DNA of 64,000 nt from Bacteroidetes bacterium 37-13 (GTDB lineage: Bacteria; Bacteroidota; Bacteroidia; Chitinophagales; LD1), in contig MKTC01000006.1 in NCBI GenBank assembly GCA_001897535.1, forward strand, positions 124,001-188,000. Direction: 5' to 3'. The translations under genes were made by a program, and so were the position numbers. Positions 45,601-54,563 of this stretch are shown piece by piece. Positions within the stretch are counted from its first letter, which is position 1, and each line of letters opens with the position of its first letter. The notes beneath the pieces are model-generated. The model was not told the origin of the DNA, searched no databases, and worked only from the letters and a program-made list of their open reading frames with translations.

Positions 45601-45662
45601 TCCTGAGAAAAAAGTTGAATAGTAATTGAAATGAGAATGAGTGTAAAAGTCTTTTTCATCAT
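42633..45662 (-). CDS. TonB-dependent outer-membrane receptor with carboxypeptidase-like N-terminal domain
   Basis: 1009 residues. Signal peptide (KKTFTLILISITIQLFSQ), CarboxypepD_reg-like domain (about 22-105: SGILFDKRTSEPLIGASVFL, VFSYIGYDAYEMEV), plug domain (about 130-245: VVINTRGFNSTSPVRSLQLLDG, DIQKVDLIVGASSPLYGPNAFNGVL), then a 22-strand barrel. The tail after the barrel is lysine-rich (KRKAKKANN). No SusD partner is adjacent, so it is not a classic SusCD pair; the substrate is unknown. It is probably monocistronic. Confidence 0.92.
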   Translation of the reverse strand: MMKKTFTLILISITIQLFSQEISGILFDKRTSEPLIGASVFLKGTTVGAQTDIDGRFKFKAAKEPPFTLVFSYIGYDAYEMEVKSLAQVKNQLQIRLTESENLLNAVEIVDSRITEKQKENPLTIESMGLQQIKQTASATFYEGLSALKGVDMTTASLGFVVINTRGFNSTSPVRSLQLLDGADNQAPGLNFSIGNFAGASEIDIQKVDLIVGASSPLYGPNAFNGVLAMQTKNPFYYQGLTVFVKGAERNMFEAAVRWGKAFKNKKGEDKFAFKITASYLRAYDWVADNYSKSANVNALQPTTNPGGYDAVNRYGDELQSQNANSFLGSPKIIRDNLGLGQIYRTGYLEKDLVDYNISNIKTSAYLYYKITNKIEFKAGYNFGYGTTVYQGDNRYSLRGLQFHQVRMEVSQPDKFYVRAYMTAENAGNSYDAVFTALKIQEMGKSDARWTQDYQAYWANHIVQSGNGPLYNLDGMPDGPSTNFSAWINPAFDTTYARAQNVMNVNRDSVLKWHQDARNYADTFTNGGVYNQRYVPGTARYDSIKRVVTSRTAFDEGGTKFYDKSKMLHVQGEYKWDVKKKGQDKNWFDLITGASFRMYFPYSLGTIFQDTFSRTYLLDSLGKRVQNSEGRYIATDSTYNKIRNWEFGAYFSITRKFDFGEGHSIIPTLTVRFDRNQNFSWKRKDGTIDPIITPAASLVYSYKGNHSVRLSFSSGVRNPTLQDQFLYYNVGRAILIGNLHGVDSAVSIASLSNYIDKSGNFARTDSLRDLNFFTVEGVRPERVQSLELGYRGLVAKKVYIDASAYVSFYQHFLGYKLAATFKGEKFVNDQIRPFQVWRIATNAKDMVMTYGASIGINYYFIKNYSLNGNYSWNKLNRMGSQDSIIPAFNTPEHKFNIGISGYDIKIGKQRGFGFNVNYKWIQGFLFEGSPQFTGTIPTYSLLDAQISWDVQKIYTTFKFGGSNLISKRNYQAYGGPGIGRMIYGSILVNIDCDTFKSWTDKRKAKKANN

Positions 45663-45871
45663 AAAACGAAAACACGTTTGCTAGTAATTTTGTTCAGAGG
45701 TAATAATAGCAAAGAAAAACAGAAAAATTAGAGCAATATGAAATAAATTACTATTTGCCATTATTGAATCAATCCACTTACACCTTCTACTTGTTCAATT
45801 TTAATGGTTTCAGCAACACTATATTCAAAACAAGCATTTATAGTCTCCATGCTACAAAATTCTAGTTCGCC

Positions 45872-45899
45872 TTAACATTTCCGAAACATTGTATTAACA
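45872..45899 (+). promoter_or_regulatory. Three direct repeats with 11-bp period (candidate operator)
   Basis: TTAACA at 45872, GAAACA at 45883 and TTAACA at 45894: starts exactly 11 bases apart, so the repeats face one side of the helix. The layout (short unit plus AT-rich spacer, 11-bp phasing) resembles response-regulator sites such as the Pho box. The regulator is not known. Distance to the -7 box is 63 bases. Confidence 0.45.
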
Positions 45900-45962
45900 C
45901 AAATCTCTACAAATAATAAAGAAGCGATAATCTATCTACATATCTAGGATAAGATAGCCCTC

Positions 45963-45970
45963 TACTTTTG
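45963..45970 (+). promoter_or_regulatory. Probable -7 box for the T9SS beta-helix gene
   Basis: TACTTTTG matches TAnnTTTG 20 bases before the ATG. No TTTG or TTG is present at the -33 distance, which fits an activator-dependent promoter. Confidence 0.55.
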
Positions 45971-45990
45971 CCGGCAATAAAAACTAGAAA

Positions 45991-47730
45991 ATGAGTATAT
46001 TTAAAAACATCAAAAGTTGGGTACTAACAACTGGCTTTGCAGCAACTACACTATTTTCCAATGCTGCTACAATTAATATCACTGATAGTGATTTGGGAAA
46101 TGGAATTTACAACTGGACAAAGAACAATGTTTACTTATTGAATGGCTTGGTGTATTTAGAGTCGGGAGGCAAGTTAAATATAGAAGCCGGTACAGTAATA
46201 AAATTTAAAAATACCAATCCTGCTTCAGCCTTAATTATTACTCGTGGCGCACAAATTTTTGCAGAAGGCAGTAAAGATGACCCAATTATTTTTACCTCAG
46301 AAGCAGATGATGTAGAAAACCCTACAGATTTAGGACCAAACGATGTGGCATTGTGGGGAGGTTTAGTAATTCTAGGCAAAGCACATACTTACAAAAATGG
46401 CAATACCGAAGTAAATGTAGAAGGAATTCCAACCACAGAAACAAGAGCAAAATATGGAGATGCAAATGGTAATTTTACCAATAACGACAACTCTGGAATA
46501 CTTCGCTATGTATCTATTCGCCATGGAGGCTCTGAACTTGCACCAGGCAATGAATTACAAAACTTAACTTTAGCAGGTGTGGGTAACGGAACTATTATAG
46601 AATACATTGAAATTTATGCTTCTTCTGATGATGGAATTGAAATATTTGGAGGAACCGTAAACTTAAAATATGCTATTGTAGCCTTTGCAGATGATGACAC
46701 TTACGATTTTGATGAATACTGGACAGGCAAGGGGCAATTTTGGTTTGGATTGCAAAGAGAAACTGCAACAGGACCGGATGCCGGCTTTGAAGCTGATGGT
46801 TCTACACCTGATAATCTTGCTCCCGCTACCAATCCATTACTATACAATATTACAATAATCGGGTCAGGAGTTGGTGCTACTAAAGGTGGAACAGCTTGGT
46901 TATTACGTGCTGGTATTCAAGGGCAATACTACAATAGTATTTTAACCGACTTCCGTAGCAAGTGTTTAGAAGTTCAAGACAGACCTAAAAATTCAACTAC
47001 TGATGCGTATGCTCAATTGACTAATGGAAACATGACAATTGGCAATAATGTATTTTGGAAATGTGGCGCATCGAGTACACAACCTTTAGATGCATCATCA
47101 ACTGGAATTATACGTGTTACCGTTACTGATACTTGCTCCGGCACACCAAATTCACCATGCAATACAAATGGCGAAGGCGGCTCTGCTGTTACGTTTCTTG
47201 TTAATCATTTAACATCAAACAATAATACTATTGCTGACCCTCAAATTACTTTTATTGATAGAGAACAAAATGAAACTTTAGACCCAAGACCTTCAATTTC
47301 CGGTGCCGCATATTCGGGAACACTTGCAGCATATCCAGCAAACGATAGCTTTTTCACTCACGTAAACTACAAAGGAGCCTTTGATGCAGATGCTAATAAT
47401 TTTTGGGCTGCCAAATGGACTACATTATACAAAAATAATCACCTAAGAAAAGACATTCACACCGGAATACTCCCTACCAGTATTAAAAATCAAGTAAATA
47501 TTTTTCCTAACCCAGCTCAAAATGATTTTACCATTGATTTTAATGGAACTTTTTATGAACGAATTGAAATAATAAACAGCAGCGGGCAGCAAATTAAATC
47601 GTTCAAGGTATTACCAAATACTTTACAAATAAATGTAAATACAGAAACACTAAGCGAAGGACTATACTTAGTTAGACTACTTAACCGTAGTGGAGAAACT
47701 TTAATTAAAAAGCTTTCTATAAGTAAATAA
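45991..47730 (+). CDS. T9SS-exported beta-helix-like surface protein
   Basis: 579 residues. Signal peptide to LFSNA, then a beta-helix-like body whose repeated turns are rich in G, N and I (GLVYLESGGKLNIEAGTVIKF, LIITRGAQIFAEGSKDDPIIF, LTLAGVGNGTIIEYIEIYAS, SSDDGIEIFGGTVNLKYAIV). The C-terminal 80 residues are a type A T9SS sorting domain (NIFPNPAQNDFTIDF ... GLYLVRLLNRSGETLIKKL). There is no enzymatic motif beyond acidic clusters (ADDDTYDFDEYW) that could bind cations. The TonB receptor just downstream suggests the protein captures or processes the receptor's substrate at the surface. Confidence 0.82.
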   Translation: MSIFKNIKSWVLTTGFAATTLFSNAATINITDSDLGNGIYNWTKNNVYLLNGLVYLESGGKLNIEAGTVIKFKNTNPASALIITRGAQIFAEGSKDDPIIFTSEADDVENPTDLGPNDVALWGGLVILGKAHTYKNGNTEVNVEGIPTTETRAKYGDANGNFTNNDNSGILRYVSIRHGGSELAPGNELQNLTLAGVGNGTIIEYIEIYASSDDGIEIFGGTVNLKYAIVAFADDDTYDFDEYWTGKGQFWFGLQRETATGPDAGFEADGSTPDNLAPATNPLLYNITIIGSGVGATKGGTAWLLRAGIQGQYYNSILTDFRSKCLEVQDRPKNSTTDAYAQLTNGNMTIGNNVFWKCGASSTQPLDASSTGIIRVTVTDTCSGTPNSPCNTNGEGGSAVTFLVNHLTSNNNTIADPQITFIDREQNETLDPRPSISGAAYSGTLAAYPANDSFFTHVNYKGAFDADANNFWAAKWTTLYKNNHLRKDIHTGILPTSIKNQVNIFPNPAQNDFTIDFNGTFYERIEIINSSGQQIKSFKVLPNTLQINVNTETLSEGLYLVRLLNRSGETLIKKLSISK

Positions 47731-47763
47731 ATAATGCCCAAAGCACTTTTCATTTCTTTTAAA

Positions 47764-47799
47764 AAAAGGCAAGACATACAAAAACTATGTCTTGCCTTT
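47764..47799 (+). terminator. Strong intergenic hairpin (attenuator or terminator)
   Basis: Perfect 14-base stem aaaggcaagacata (47765-47778) with tatgtcttgccttt (47786-47799) around a seven-base loop. The T tract after it is short (CTTTCAATTT), so readthrough is likely. It separates the T9SS gene from the TonB receptor, and an A run before it would make it an efficient terminator for antisense transcription. Confidence 0.65.
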
Positions 47800-47823
47800 C
47801 AATTTAACACACAACAAACAGTA

Positions 47824-50760
47824 ATGAATAAAATACTATTTTCAATTACACTTTTACTATTTACAATAAATGATCTCAAATCACAAACAGGAACACTTTC
47901 AGGAAAAATAACTGACAGCAAAACCGGAGAAACATTAATTGGTGTAACAGTTTACATTGTCGGAAGCAACAATGGCACTACCACTGATTTAGATGGGAAC
48001 TATAACTTAACCTTAACTCCCGGAATTTATGATATTGCCACTTCATATCTTTCCTACAAAAAAGAAACTAAAACTGCAGTTGAAATAAAGCTGAACCAAG
48101 TAACCGCACTCAATTTCTTCTTAGAATCTGAAGCTACTGAAATTAAAGAAGTGGTGATTGAAACAAAGAGAGTGAGAAATACAGATGCTGCCATCATTTC
48201 CATTCAAAGAAAATCCTATGTTATTCAAGATGGAATTTCATCTGAACAACTCGCCAAAACAGGTTCAAGCAACGTAGCAGAATCTTTAAAACAAATGACT
48301 GGTGCAAACATAGAAGACGGAAAATATATGACCATGCGTGGATTAGGCGACAGATATTCCATTTCCCAACTAAACGGGCTAAATATGGCTAGTACCGATC
48401 CATACAAAAACAGTTCTTCATTAGATATTATTCCATCTTCAATGATTGATAATATTGTTACACTAAAATCATTTACACCTGATATGCCAGGTAGTTTTGC
48501 AGGAGGGTTACTAAACATTACCACAAAATCTTTCCCCGATAAATTTAATGTAAGTTTATCTACCAGCGCAGGATTCAATACACAAACTACATTCAAAAAT
48601 TTTAAAACTACGCCCGAAAAATCAACCTTTCAATTTTTGGGTTTTAAAGGAGCAGAACGAGAGATGAACAATCTAATATTTGAACCTGGTGTATTGGAAA
48701 CAATGACAAAAGGCGCTTACCTTGATGCCAGAAAAGTAGATGAAAAATTTGACAACTTTAGAGCTAACTTCAATAAAGTAAGCAAATCATTCAAAAATGG
48801 TTATGTACCCAAAAACAAAACAGCACCAATCAACTACAATATAAATTTTTCACTTGGAAACAAGTTTAAACTTTTTAAAAAAGATTTAGGTTTTTTCATT
48901 GCAGTTAATCATAATAGAGATTTTCAAAATTACCAAAATGCCTCTATCAATACATATATCAATCTTAACCAAGAAGCATTATTTCCATACCAATCTTTAA
49001 GCGAGAATCGCTCTGTTGAAAATGGTCAATTAGGTGCATTAGCTAATCTTGCCTACAAACTTAGTAATAACCATACCATTACCTTTAATGTACTTTACAA
49101 TAATGATGCTGAAATATCTGCAAGAGAACAATCTGGAGGGTACACCGGCCAGGTTTCTGACACTAGAGCAATTTTTAATGTAAAATCAATGGAATTTATA
49201 CAGCGCCAAACTGTAAGTCCGCAACTCTTTTCTAAACACATTTTTCCAAAACTTAAAAATGCTGAATTAGAGTTAGCAGCAAGCTACACCGCTTCTAAAC
49301 AAGATGAACCGGGTTTGCGATATTTTGCCTATTCAACAGTAATAGACTCAGTATATTTTGATGCAAATGGCAATCCATTAGAAACGCCTTTACTTGATAC
49401 CGTTTACAGTATTCAAAACTCAGAATATCAATATCCATTCCAGTTTGTAAGACAACTAAAAGACCAGCAATATCAAGCAAAAGCAGATTTTACTTTACCC
49501 ATAGGCAAAACAGGAATAAATAAAATAAAAATGGGAGTATATTTTAGTTCTCTCAATAGAGATTTTCGAGAATATCGCTTTCAATCTACACCATCTCCCG
49601 GTTTGCCATTATCATCGGGATTCACTACCTACAATGGTAATTTTGATAAATTCTTTTCTTCTGAAAACTATGGAATAATTGACACTCAGTTTAATGCAAG
49701 CGGAGAAGCTATCCGTTATATCCCAGGCTATTATTACGTAAATAATACTATTCCAAGAAATTTCTACACTGGAAAGCAAACCGTGTTTGCCGGTTATGCT
49801 ATGGGTATTTTCAACATTACAAAAAACCTAAAAGTTGTAGGCGGCTTAAGAACAGAATACACACTTATGCAGGCAACAAGTCAAGATACATCACTACCTA
49901 TTTCAAATAGCAAATTCCTCGATTTTTTACCTTCCTTAAATTTTATTTACTCAATCAACTCAAAAATGAATATCAGGCTCTCAGGCTCTCGCACTATTGT
50001 GCGACCTAACCTAAGAGAAATTGCACCTTTTGAACAGTTTGACACTAAAAATGGATTCTTTTTGTTAGGCAATCCAAACTTAAAACGAACTTCCATTTGG
50101 AATGTAGATTTACGATGGGATTTCTTCCCTCGTTCGGGAGAACTAATTGCCATAAGTTATTACTACAAACACTTCAGCAATCCAATATTCAAGCAATATA
50201 ATCCAGGAGCCACAATACCTGAATTGCAGTTCATAAATATAAAGAATGCATTTATCACAGGTATAGAAATTGAGTTTCGTAAAAGCCTCAATTTCATCTC
50301 TCCCCAAATTAAAGAACTTAGCGTGAGCGCTAATTTTGCATACATTTATTCAAGATACAATATTCCGGAAAATGAAATTGCCAGTTCCTCATTTGTAGAT
50401 TCCGGCTATACAGCAAAAACTAGACCTTTTCAGGGACAATCACCATATATTGTAAATTTAATCTTAGCTTACGATAATGATAAAATAGGATTAAAATCTG
50501 CATTATCATTTAATATTTCAGGAAAAAAACTATACAACATTGCCCTATTCGCCACGCCTGATATTTATGAAGATATACGTCCAATGTTAAACTTTAAAAT
50601 TTCAAAAACATTCGGCAAATATTTCAACGTTTCATTTGCCGCAAAAAATTTAATAAATCCATATTTTAGCAGAATACAAACTCACCGAGGGGAAAATTTT
50701 TATGCAGAAAAATACCAAGTCGGTCGGAGTTTTATAATTGGCTTCGACTTTAAGTTTTAG
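47824..50760 (+). CDS. TonB-dependent receptor (carboxypeptidase-regulatory N-terminus, RGLGDRYS-type plug)
   Basis: 978 residues from the ATG at 47824 (MNKILFSITLLLFTINDLKS, signal peptide). The frame opens at 47734, but that segment contains the intergenic hairpin and is not signal-peptide-like. Order: CarboxypepD_reg-like domain (about 25-110), plug (about 120-240: SSNVAESLKQMTGANIEDG, MTMRGLGDRYSISQLNGL, PGSFAGGLLNITTKSFP), then a barrel ending RSFIIGFDFKF. Substrate unknown. Ninety-three bases after the T9SS beta-helix gene, so probably the same unit. No SusD. Confidence 0.92.
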   Translation: MNKILFSITLLLFTINDLKSQTGTLSGKITDSKTGETLIGVTVYIVGSNNGTTTDLDGNYNLTLTPGIYDIATSYLSYKKETKTAVEIKLNQVTALNFFLESEATEIKEVVIETKRVRNTDAAIISIQRKSYVIQDGISSEQLAKTGSSNVAESLKQMTGANIEDGKYMTMRGLGDRYSISQLNGLNMASTDPYKNSSSLDIIPSSMIDNIVTLKSFTPDMPGSFAGGLLNITTKSFPDKFNVSLSTSAGFNTQTTFKNFKTTPEKSTFQFLGFKGAEREMNNLIFEPGVLETMTKGAYLDARKVDEKFDNFRANFNKVSKSFKNGYVPKNKTAPINYNINFSLGNKFKLFKKDLGFFIAVNHNRDFQNYQNASINTYINLNQEALFPYQSLSENRSVENGQLGALANLAYKLSNNHTITFNVLYNNDAEISAREQSGGYTGQVSDTRAIFNVKSMEFIQRQTVSPQLFSKHIFPKLKNAELELAASYTASKQDEPGLRYFAYSTVIDSVYFDANGNPLETPLLDTVYSIQNSEYQYPFQFVRQLKDQQYQAKADFTLPIGKTGINKIKMGVYFSSLNRDFREYRFQSTPSPGLPLSSGFTTYNGNFDKFFSSENYGIIDTQFNASGEAIRYIPGYYYVNNTIPRNFYTGKQTVFAGYAMGIFNITKNLKVVGGLRTEYTLMQATSQDTSLPISNSKFLDFLPSLNFIYSINSKMNIRLSGSRTIVRPNLREIAPFEQFDTKNGFFLLGNPNLKRTSIWNVDLRWDFFPRSGELIAISYYYKHFSNPIFKQYNPGATIPELQFINIKNAFITGIEIEFRKSLNFISPQIKELSVSANFAYIYSRYNIPENEIASSSFVDSGYTAKTRPFQGQSPYIVNLILAYDNDKIGLKSALSFNISGKKLYNIALFATPDIYEDIRPMLNFKISKTFGKYFNVSFAAKNLINPYFSRIQTHRGENFYAEKYQVGRSFIIGFDFKF

Positions 50761-50782
50761 CTATTTGAGTTACCATGTTATG

Positions 50783-50815
50783 AGAAGTGTTTATATAGTA
50801 AGCACTTCTTATTTT
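50783..50815 (+). terminator. Probable rho-independent terminator
   Basis: Ten-base stem agaagtgttt / aagcacttct with one G-T pair, then TATTTT; follows the TonB receptor stop by 22 bases. Confidence 0.6.
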
Positions 50816-50895
50816 GGTGATACAACAATTTAAACAGTAGAGAAAAGCATACGATTTAAGTTGCTGTATTAAGAAAAATACCATTACACAATTTC

Positions 50896-50903
50896 TAAGT
50901 TTG
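50896..50903 (+). promoter_or_regulatory. Possible -7 box for the SpoT/Rel gene
   Basis: TAAGTTTG fits TAnnTTTG, 46 bases upstream of the ATG. No -33 TTTG at the normal spacing was found. Confidence 0.35.
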
Positions 50904-50949
50904 CGGTTTTTAAATTAGGTTTGAAAAAATAGAAAGCGCGAGAAATATT

Positions 50950-53193
50950 ATGTCAGAAATTGAAGCTACGGAACAAGAAGAAGCAGATAAAAAAATTATA
51001 TTAAAACATTATCGCTCGCTGCTTCGTTCACTCAAAAAAAACTATACCATTGCCGATAGAAAACATATTCGGCAAGCCTTTGAGTTGGCTTTAGATGCGC
51101 ACAAAGAAATGCGTAGAAAAAGTGGAGAGCCTTACATTCTTCACCCAATAGCCGTAGCACAAATTGCAAGCGAAGAAATGGGTTTAGATGCAACTTCAGT
51201 AGTTTGCGCCTTGCTCCACGATGTAGTAGAAGATACCGATGTTACACTCGAAGAAATTGAACGCTCTTTTAATAAAGAAGTAGCGAAAATCGTTGATGGA
51301 CTTACTAAAATATCTGGCATTTCAGATTTAAATAGTTCTATACAAGCAGAAAATTTTCGCAAATTACTACTTACATTAAACGATGACATTCGCGTTATTT
51401 TAGTGAAGCTGGCCGACCGTTTGCACAACATGCGAACACTAGATTCTTTGAAGCGCGAAAAGCAATTAAAAATAGTTTCTGAAACCGTTTACTTGTATGC
51501 GCCACTCGCTCACCGCATGGGTTTATATGCCATAAAAACCGAAATGGAAGACTTGGCACTTAAACACAAAGAGCCTGAAATTTACAAAGAAATTGCTCAA
51601 AAACTTGCAGAAACAAAGCGCGAACGCAATAAGTTTATCAACGATTTTATTCGTCCGGTAAAAGAAGAATTGGAGAAGCGAAATTTCAATTTCAATATCA
51701 CAGGGCGACCAAAATCTATTTTCAGCATTTACAATAAAATAAAATTTAAAGGTGTTCCGTTTGAAGAAATCTACGACCTTTTCGCCATTCGCGTTATCGT
51801 GCATGCACCACCAGAAAAAGAAAAAAGTGAATGTTGGGGAATTTATTCAACCATTACAGATATTTACCGACCAAACCCGGAGCGCTTGCGCGATTGGCTA
51901 AGCAACCCAAAGGCAAACGGCTACGAAGCATTGCACACAACGGTGATGAGCTCTTCGGGAAAATGGGTTGAAATTCAAATTCGAACCGATAGAATGCACG
52001 AAATTGCAGAGCGCGGTTTTGCAGCACATTGGAAGTACAAAGAAGCTGTTGCCGGTAATGATAAAGAAGCAAACTCCGACAATGCTTTAGATGAATGGTT
52101 AGAAAAAATTTCAAACGTTTTAGGCAATCCAGATTCTAATGCTTTGGACTTGGTAAACGATTTTAAAACCGAGTTAATAAGCGATGAAATATTTGTTTTT
52201 ACCCCTAAAGGTGATTTAAAAAGACTGCGCAAAGGCGCTACTTCATTAGATTTTGCATTTGAAATTCACAGTGAAATTGGCAAAAAATGTATCGGTGCAA
52301 AAGTAAATCACAAATTGGTTCCGCTTAGCCACGTACTCAAAAATGGCGACCAAATTGAAATTCTCACTTCAAACAAACAACAACCAAACGAAGATTGGCT
52401 TAGCTATGTTGTTACCGCAAAAGCGCGCTCTGTAATAAAGCAATCGCTTAAAGATGAACAGCGCAAAATTGCAGTTCATGGCAAAGAACTTTTAGAGAAA
52501 AAACTAAAGCAATTAAAAATTGAAGATTCTGAAGCCACGCTTATTCTCTTAATGAACCATTTTAAAGCGCTCTCTTCTTTAGAATTTTACTACAACATTG
52601 CTACCAAAAAAACCAATCTCGAAGAGCTGAACAACATGGAGATAATTGCCGGAAAAATAAAGCTTCCGCGACCTGTTGAAAAAGAAAGCTATTCGTTTGA
52701 CGATACGCTAAAACAGACTCTTCAAAAAAATGCTGAATTGCTGATAATGGGCGAAAGCAGCGACAAAATTGATTACAAATTTGCTACTTGCTGCAACCCT
52801 GTTCCGGGCGATGACGTATTTGGTTTTATCACCGTGAGCGAAGGCATAAAAATACACCGTACCAACTGCCCAAATGCTGTTCAATTGATGGCAAAATACA
52901 GCTATCGCGTTGTTAAAACCCGATGGACAAAACTACACCAAATCGCTTTCCTCACGGGAATAAAAATTAATGGTATTGACGATGTTGGTTTAGTGAACAA
53001 AATCACAGATATTATTACCGGGCAACTAAACTTAAATATGCGCAGCCTTTCTTTTGATAGTTCCGATGGAATTTTTGAAGGAAAAATTATGGTTTACGTA
53101 CACGATACTACCGAACTTGAAGATTTAATTGACCGCCTAAAAGCATTAGACGGGGTGCTTGATGTGGAACGAATAGACGAAGAAACAAAGTAA
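50950..53193 (+). CDS. spoT: Bifunctional (p)ppGpp synthetase/hydrolase (SpoT/Rel)
   Basis: 747 residues. HD hydrolase domain with ALLHDVVEDTD (about 86-96, the HDxxED motif, so hydrolysis should be active). Synthetase domain from about 250 (GRPKSIFSIYNKIKFKGVPF, YDLFAIRVIV, GYEALHTTVMS). TGS domain from about 415 (FVFTPKGDLKRLRKGATSLDFAF), a helical/zinc-finger-like region with CCNPVPGDD (about 615) and a C-terminal ACT domain (about 670-745). This is the full long-RSH layout that makes and destroys the stringent-response alarmone on ribosome or starvation signals. Four bases separate its stop from the convergent MFS gene. Confidence 0.95.
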   Translation: MSEIEATEQEEADKKIILKHYRSLLRSLKKNYTIADRKHIRQAFELALDAHKEMRRKSGEPYILHPIAVAQIASEEMGLDATSVVCALLHDVVEDTDVTLEEIERSFNKEVAKIVDGLTKISGISDLNSSIQAENFRKLLLTLNDDIRVILVKLADRLHNMRTLDSLKREKQLKIVSETVYLYAPLAHRMGLYAIKTEMEDLALKHKEPEIYKEIAQKLAETKRERNKFINDFIRPVKEELEKRNFNFNITGRPKSIFSIYNKIKFKGVPFEEIYDLFAIRVIVHAPPEKEKSECWGIYSTITDIYRPNPERLRDWLSNPKANGYEALHTTVMSSSGKWVEIQIRTDRMHEIAERGFAAHWKYKEAVAGNDKEANSDNALDEWLEKISNVLGNPDSNALDLVNDFKTELISDEIFVFTPKGDLKRLRKGATSLDFAFEIHSEIGKKCIGAKVNHKLVPLSHVLKNGDQIEILTSNKQQPNEDWLSYVVTAKARSVIKQSLKDEQRKIAVHGKELLEKKLKQLKIEDSEATLILLMNHFKALSSLEFYYNIATKKTNLEELNNMEIIAGKIKLPRPVEKESYSFDDTLKQTLQKNAELLIMGESSDKIDYKFATCCNPVPGDDVFGFITVSEGIKIHRTNCPNAVQLMAKYSYRVVKTRWTKLHQIAFLTGIKINGIDDVGLVNKITDIITGQLNLNMRSLSFDSSDGIFEGKIMVYVHDTTELEDLIDRLKALDGVLDVERIDEETK

Positions 53194-53197
53194 CAAC

Positions 53198-54433
53198 TTA
53201 CAACTTTAGTTTTTTAAGTGATGGCGCTAATTTATTGGTTACACCAACAACAATTAGTGTCATTATTCCACCAAAAATAACTGCCGGAACTAAGCCAATT
53301 AAACGAGCAACAGCACCGCTTTCAAAATCGCCAATTTCGTTACTCGATTTTATGAAAATAGAGTTTACAGCTCCTACCCTGCCGCGCATGTCATCAGGCG
53401 TAAAAACCTGCATAATGGTTGCGCGAATAATCACACTCACATTATCGAAAACGCCAGCCATAAACAAGAAAAAATAGGAGAGATAAAAATTTCCGCTAAG
53501 TGCAAAACCGATAATACTCACACCAAAAAGCGCCACACTTGCCAGCAAATTTCTACCTGCATTTATTGTTGGCGGATAATATGCCATTGCAATACCCATC
53601 ACAGCAGAGCCTGCAAATAGCGCTGTTTTTAAAACCCCTAATTCTGCCGGCCCCACAAACAAAATATCCTTACAAAATGCCGGAAGTAATGCTGCAACAC
53701 CACCAAACAAAACCGCAAACAAGTCTAACGAAATAGCTGAAACAATTGCTTCAGTTTTAAATACAAATTTTATTCCTTTACTCACTGCACCAATAAAACT
53801 TTCGCCTTCTAAATGTGCTTTATCAACCGACTGAGATGGCACTAAAAAACTTACTAAAAACGACAATATTAAAACTCCAGAAATAATACTGTAAACAACC
53901 CATGGTGCAAAAACTTCAAGAAGTAAACCTGCGGCAATAGGACCAACAATTGCTCCCAAATAAAAAGTATTACTACTCCATGTTGCTGCATTCGCATAAA
54001 GGAACTTAGGAACAATTCTAGCTTGAATGGCCAAATTTAATGGAGCTAAAAAAGCCCTTGAAATGCCATTTAGTGCTAAAATAACATACAAAGGCAAAGC
54101 TCCGTATTGCTTTAAAAGTGGAGCAGCATCATAACTTACCCAACTCAGCAAGCCCATACCGCAAGCCAATAAAAAAGTAAAAATCAAGAGCAGATATTTA
54201 CGATTGAATTTATCGCTGGCATAGCCAGAATAAAACGTAGTAACAATAAATGGCACTGCTTCGCTAAGTCCAATAAGTCCAAGTGAAAGTTTATCGCCAG
54301 TAAGCTCATACACCTGCCAACCAATTACGGTTTGCTGCATTAAAATGGCTAATGAAGTTAAAACTTTAGTGCTTAGAAAACTTCTAAAATTACTAATGCG
54401 AAGTGATGCAAAAGCATCTGAATGATTTGCCAT
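53198..54433 (-). CDS. MFS transporter (MFS_3/EntS-like)
   Basis: 411 residues with about 12 hydrophobic helices. SLGLIGLSEAVPFIVTTFYSGYASDKFNRKYLL in pieces shows the MFS loop 2-3 motif (G-Y-x-SDKFNRK). FLAPLNLAIQARIVP and TIMQVFTPDDMRGRVGAVNSIF are typical of the MFS_3 group of exporters (enterobactin exporter and macrolide-efflux relatives). Substrate unknown; efflux direction is inferred from family. Monocistronic, divergent from rpsA. Confidence 0.87.
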   Translation of the reverse strand: MANHSDAFASLRISNFRSFLSTKVLTSLAILMQQTVIGWQVYELTGDKLSLGLIGLSEAVPFIVTTFYSGYASDKFNRKYLLLIFTFLLACGMGLLSWVSYDAAPLLKQYGALPLYVILALNGISRAFLAPLNLAIQARIVPKFLYANAATWSSNTFYLGAIVGPIAAGLLLEVFAPWVVYSIISGVLILSFLVSFLVPSQSVDKAHLEGESFIGAVSKGIKFVFKTEAIVSAISLDLFAVLFGGVAALLPAFCKDILFVGPAELGVLKTALFAGSAVMGIAMAYYPPTINAGRNLLASVALFGVSIIGFALSGNFYLSYFFLFMAGVFDNVSVIIRATIMQVFTPDDMRGRVGAVNSIFIKSSNEIGDFESGAVARLIGLVPAVIFGGIMTLIVVGVTNKLAPSLKKLKL

Positions 54434-54563
54434 TGAATGTGCAAACTAAAGTTATACAGCTATTTCAACTTCACAAAATGTTACAAAATTCAGCATATAA
54501 CGCCCAAAACTGATAAAGCATGCCCAAAAATCTTTTTCACAAGTAAAAACATTACAGATAATA

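Larger units (their letters stand above)
45663..45990. other. Gene-free control region, 328 bases
   Basis: Divergent space between two envelope genes. It contains three 11-bp-phased TTAACA-like repeats (45872-45899) and a TAnnTTTG -7 box (45963-45970). No small gene was seen. Confidence 0.6.

Noticed and set aside
42633-45662. SusC/SusD polysaccharide utilisation locus
   Set aside because: The receptor lacks an adjacent SusD or any glycoside hydrolase, so I do not call a PUL.
48225-48596. A 123-codon antisense open frame inside the TonB receptor gene
   Set aside because: Shadow of the plug-domain codons; no start context or motif.
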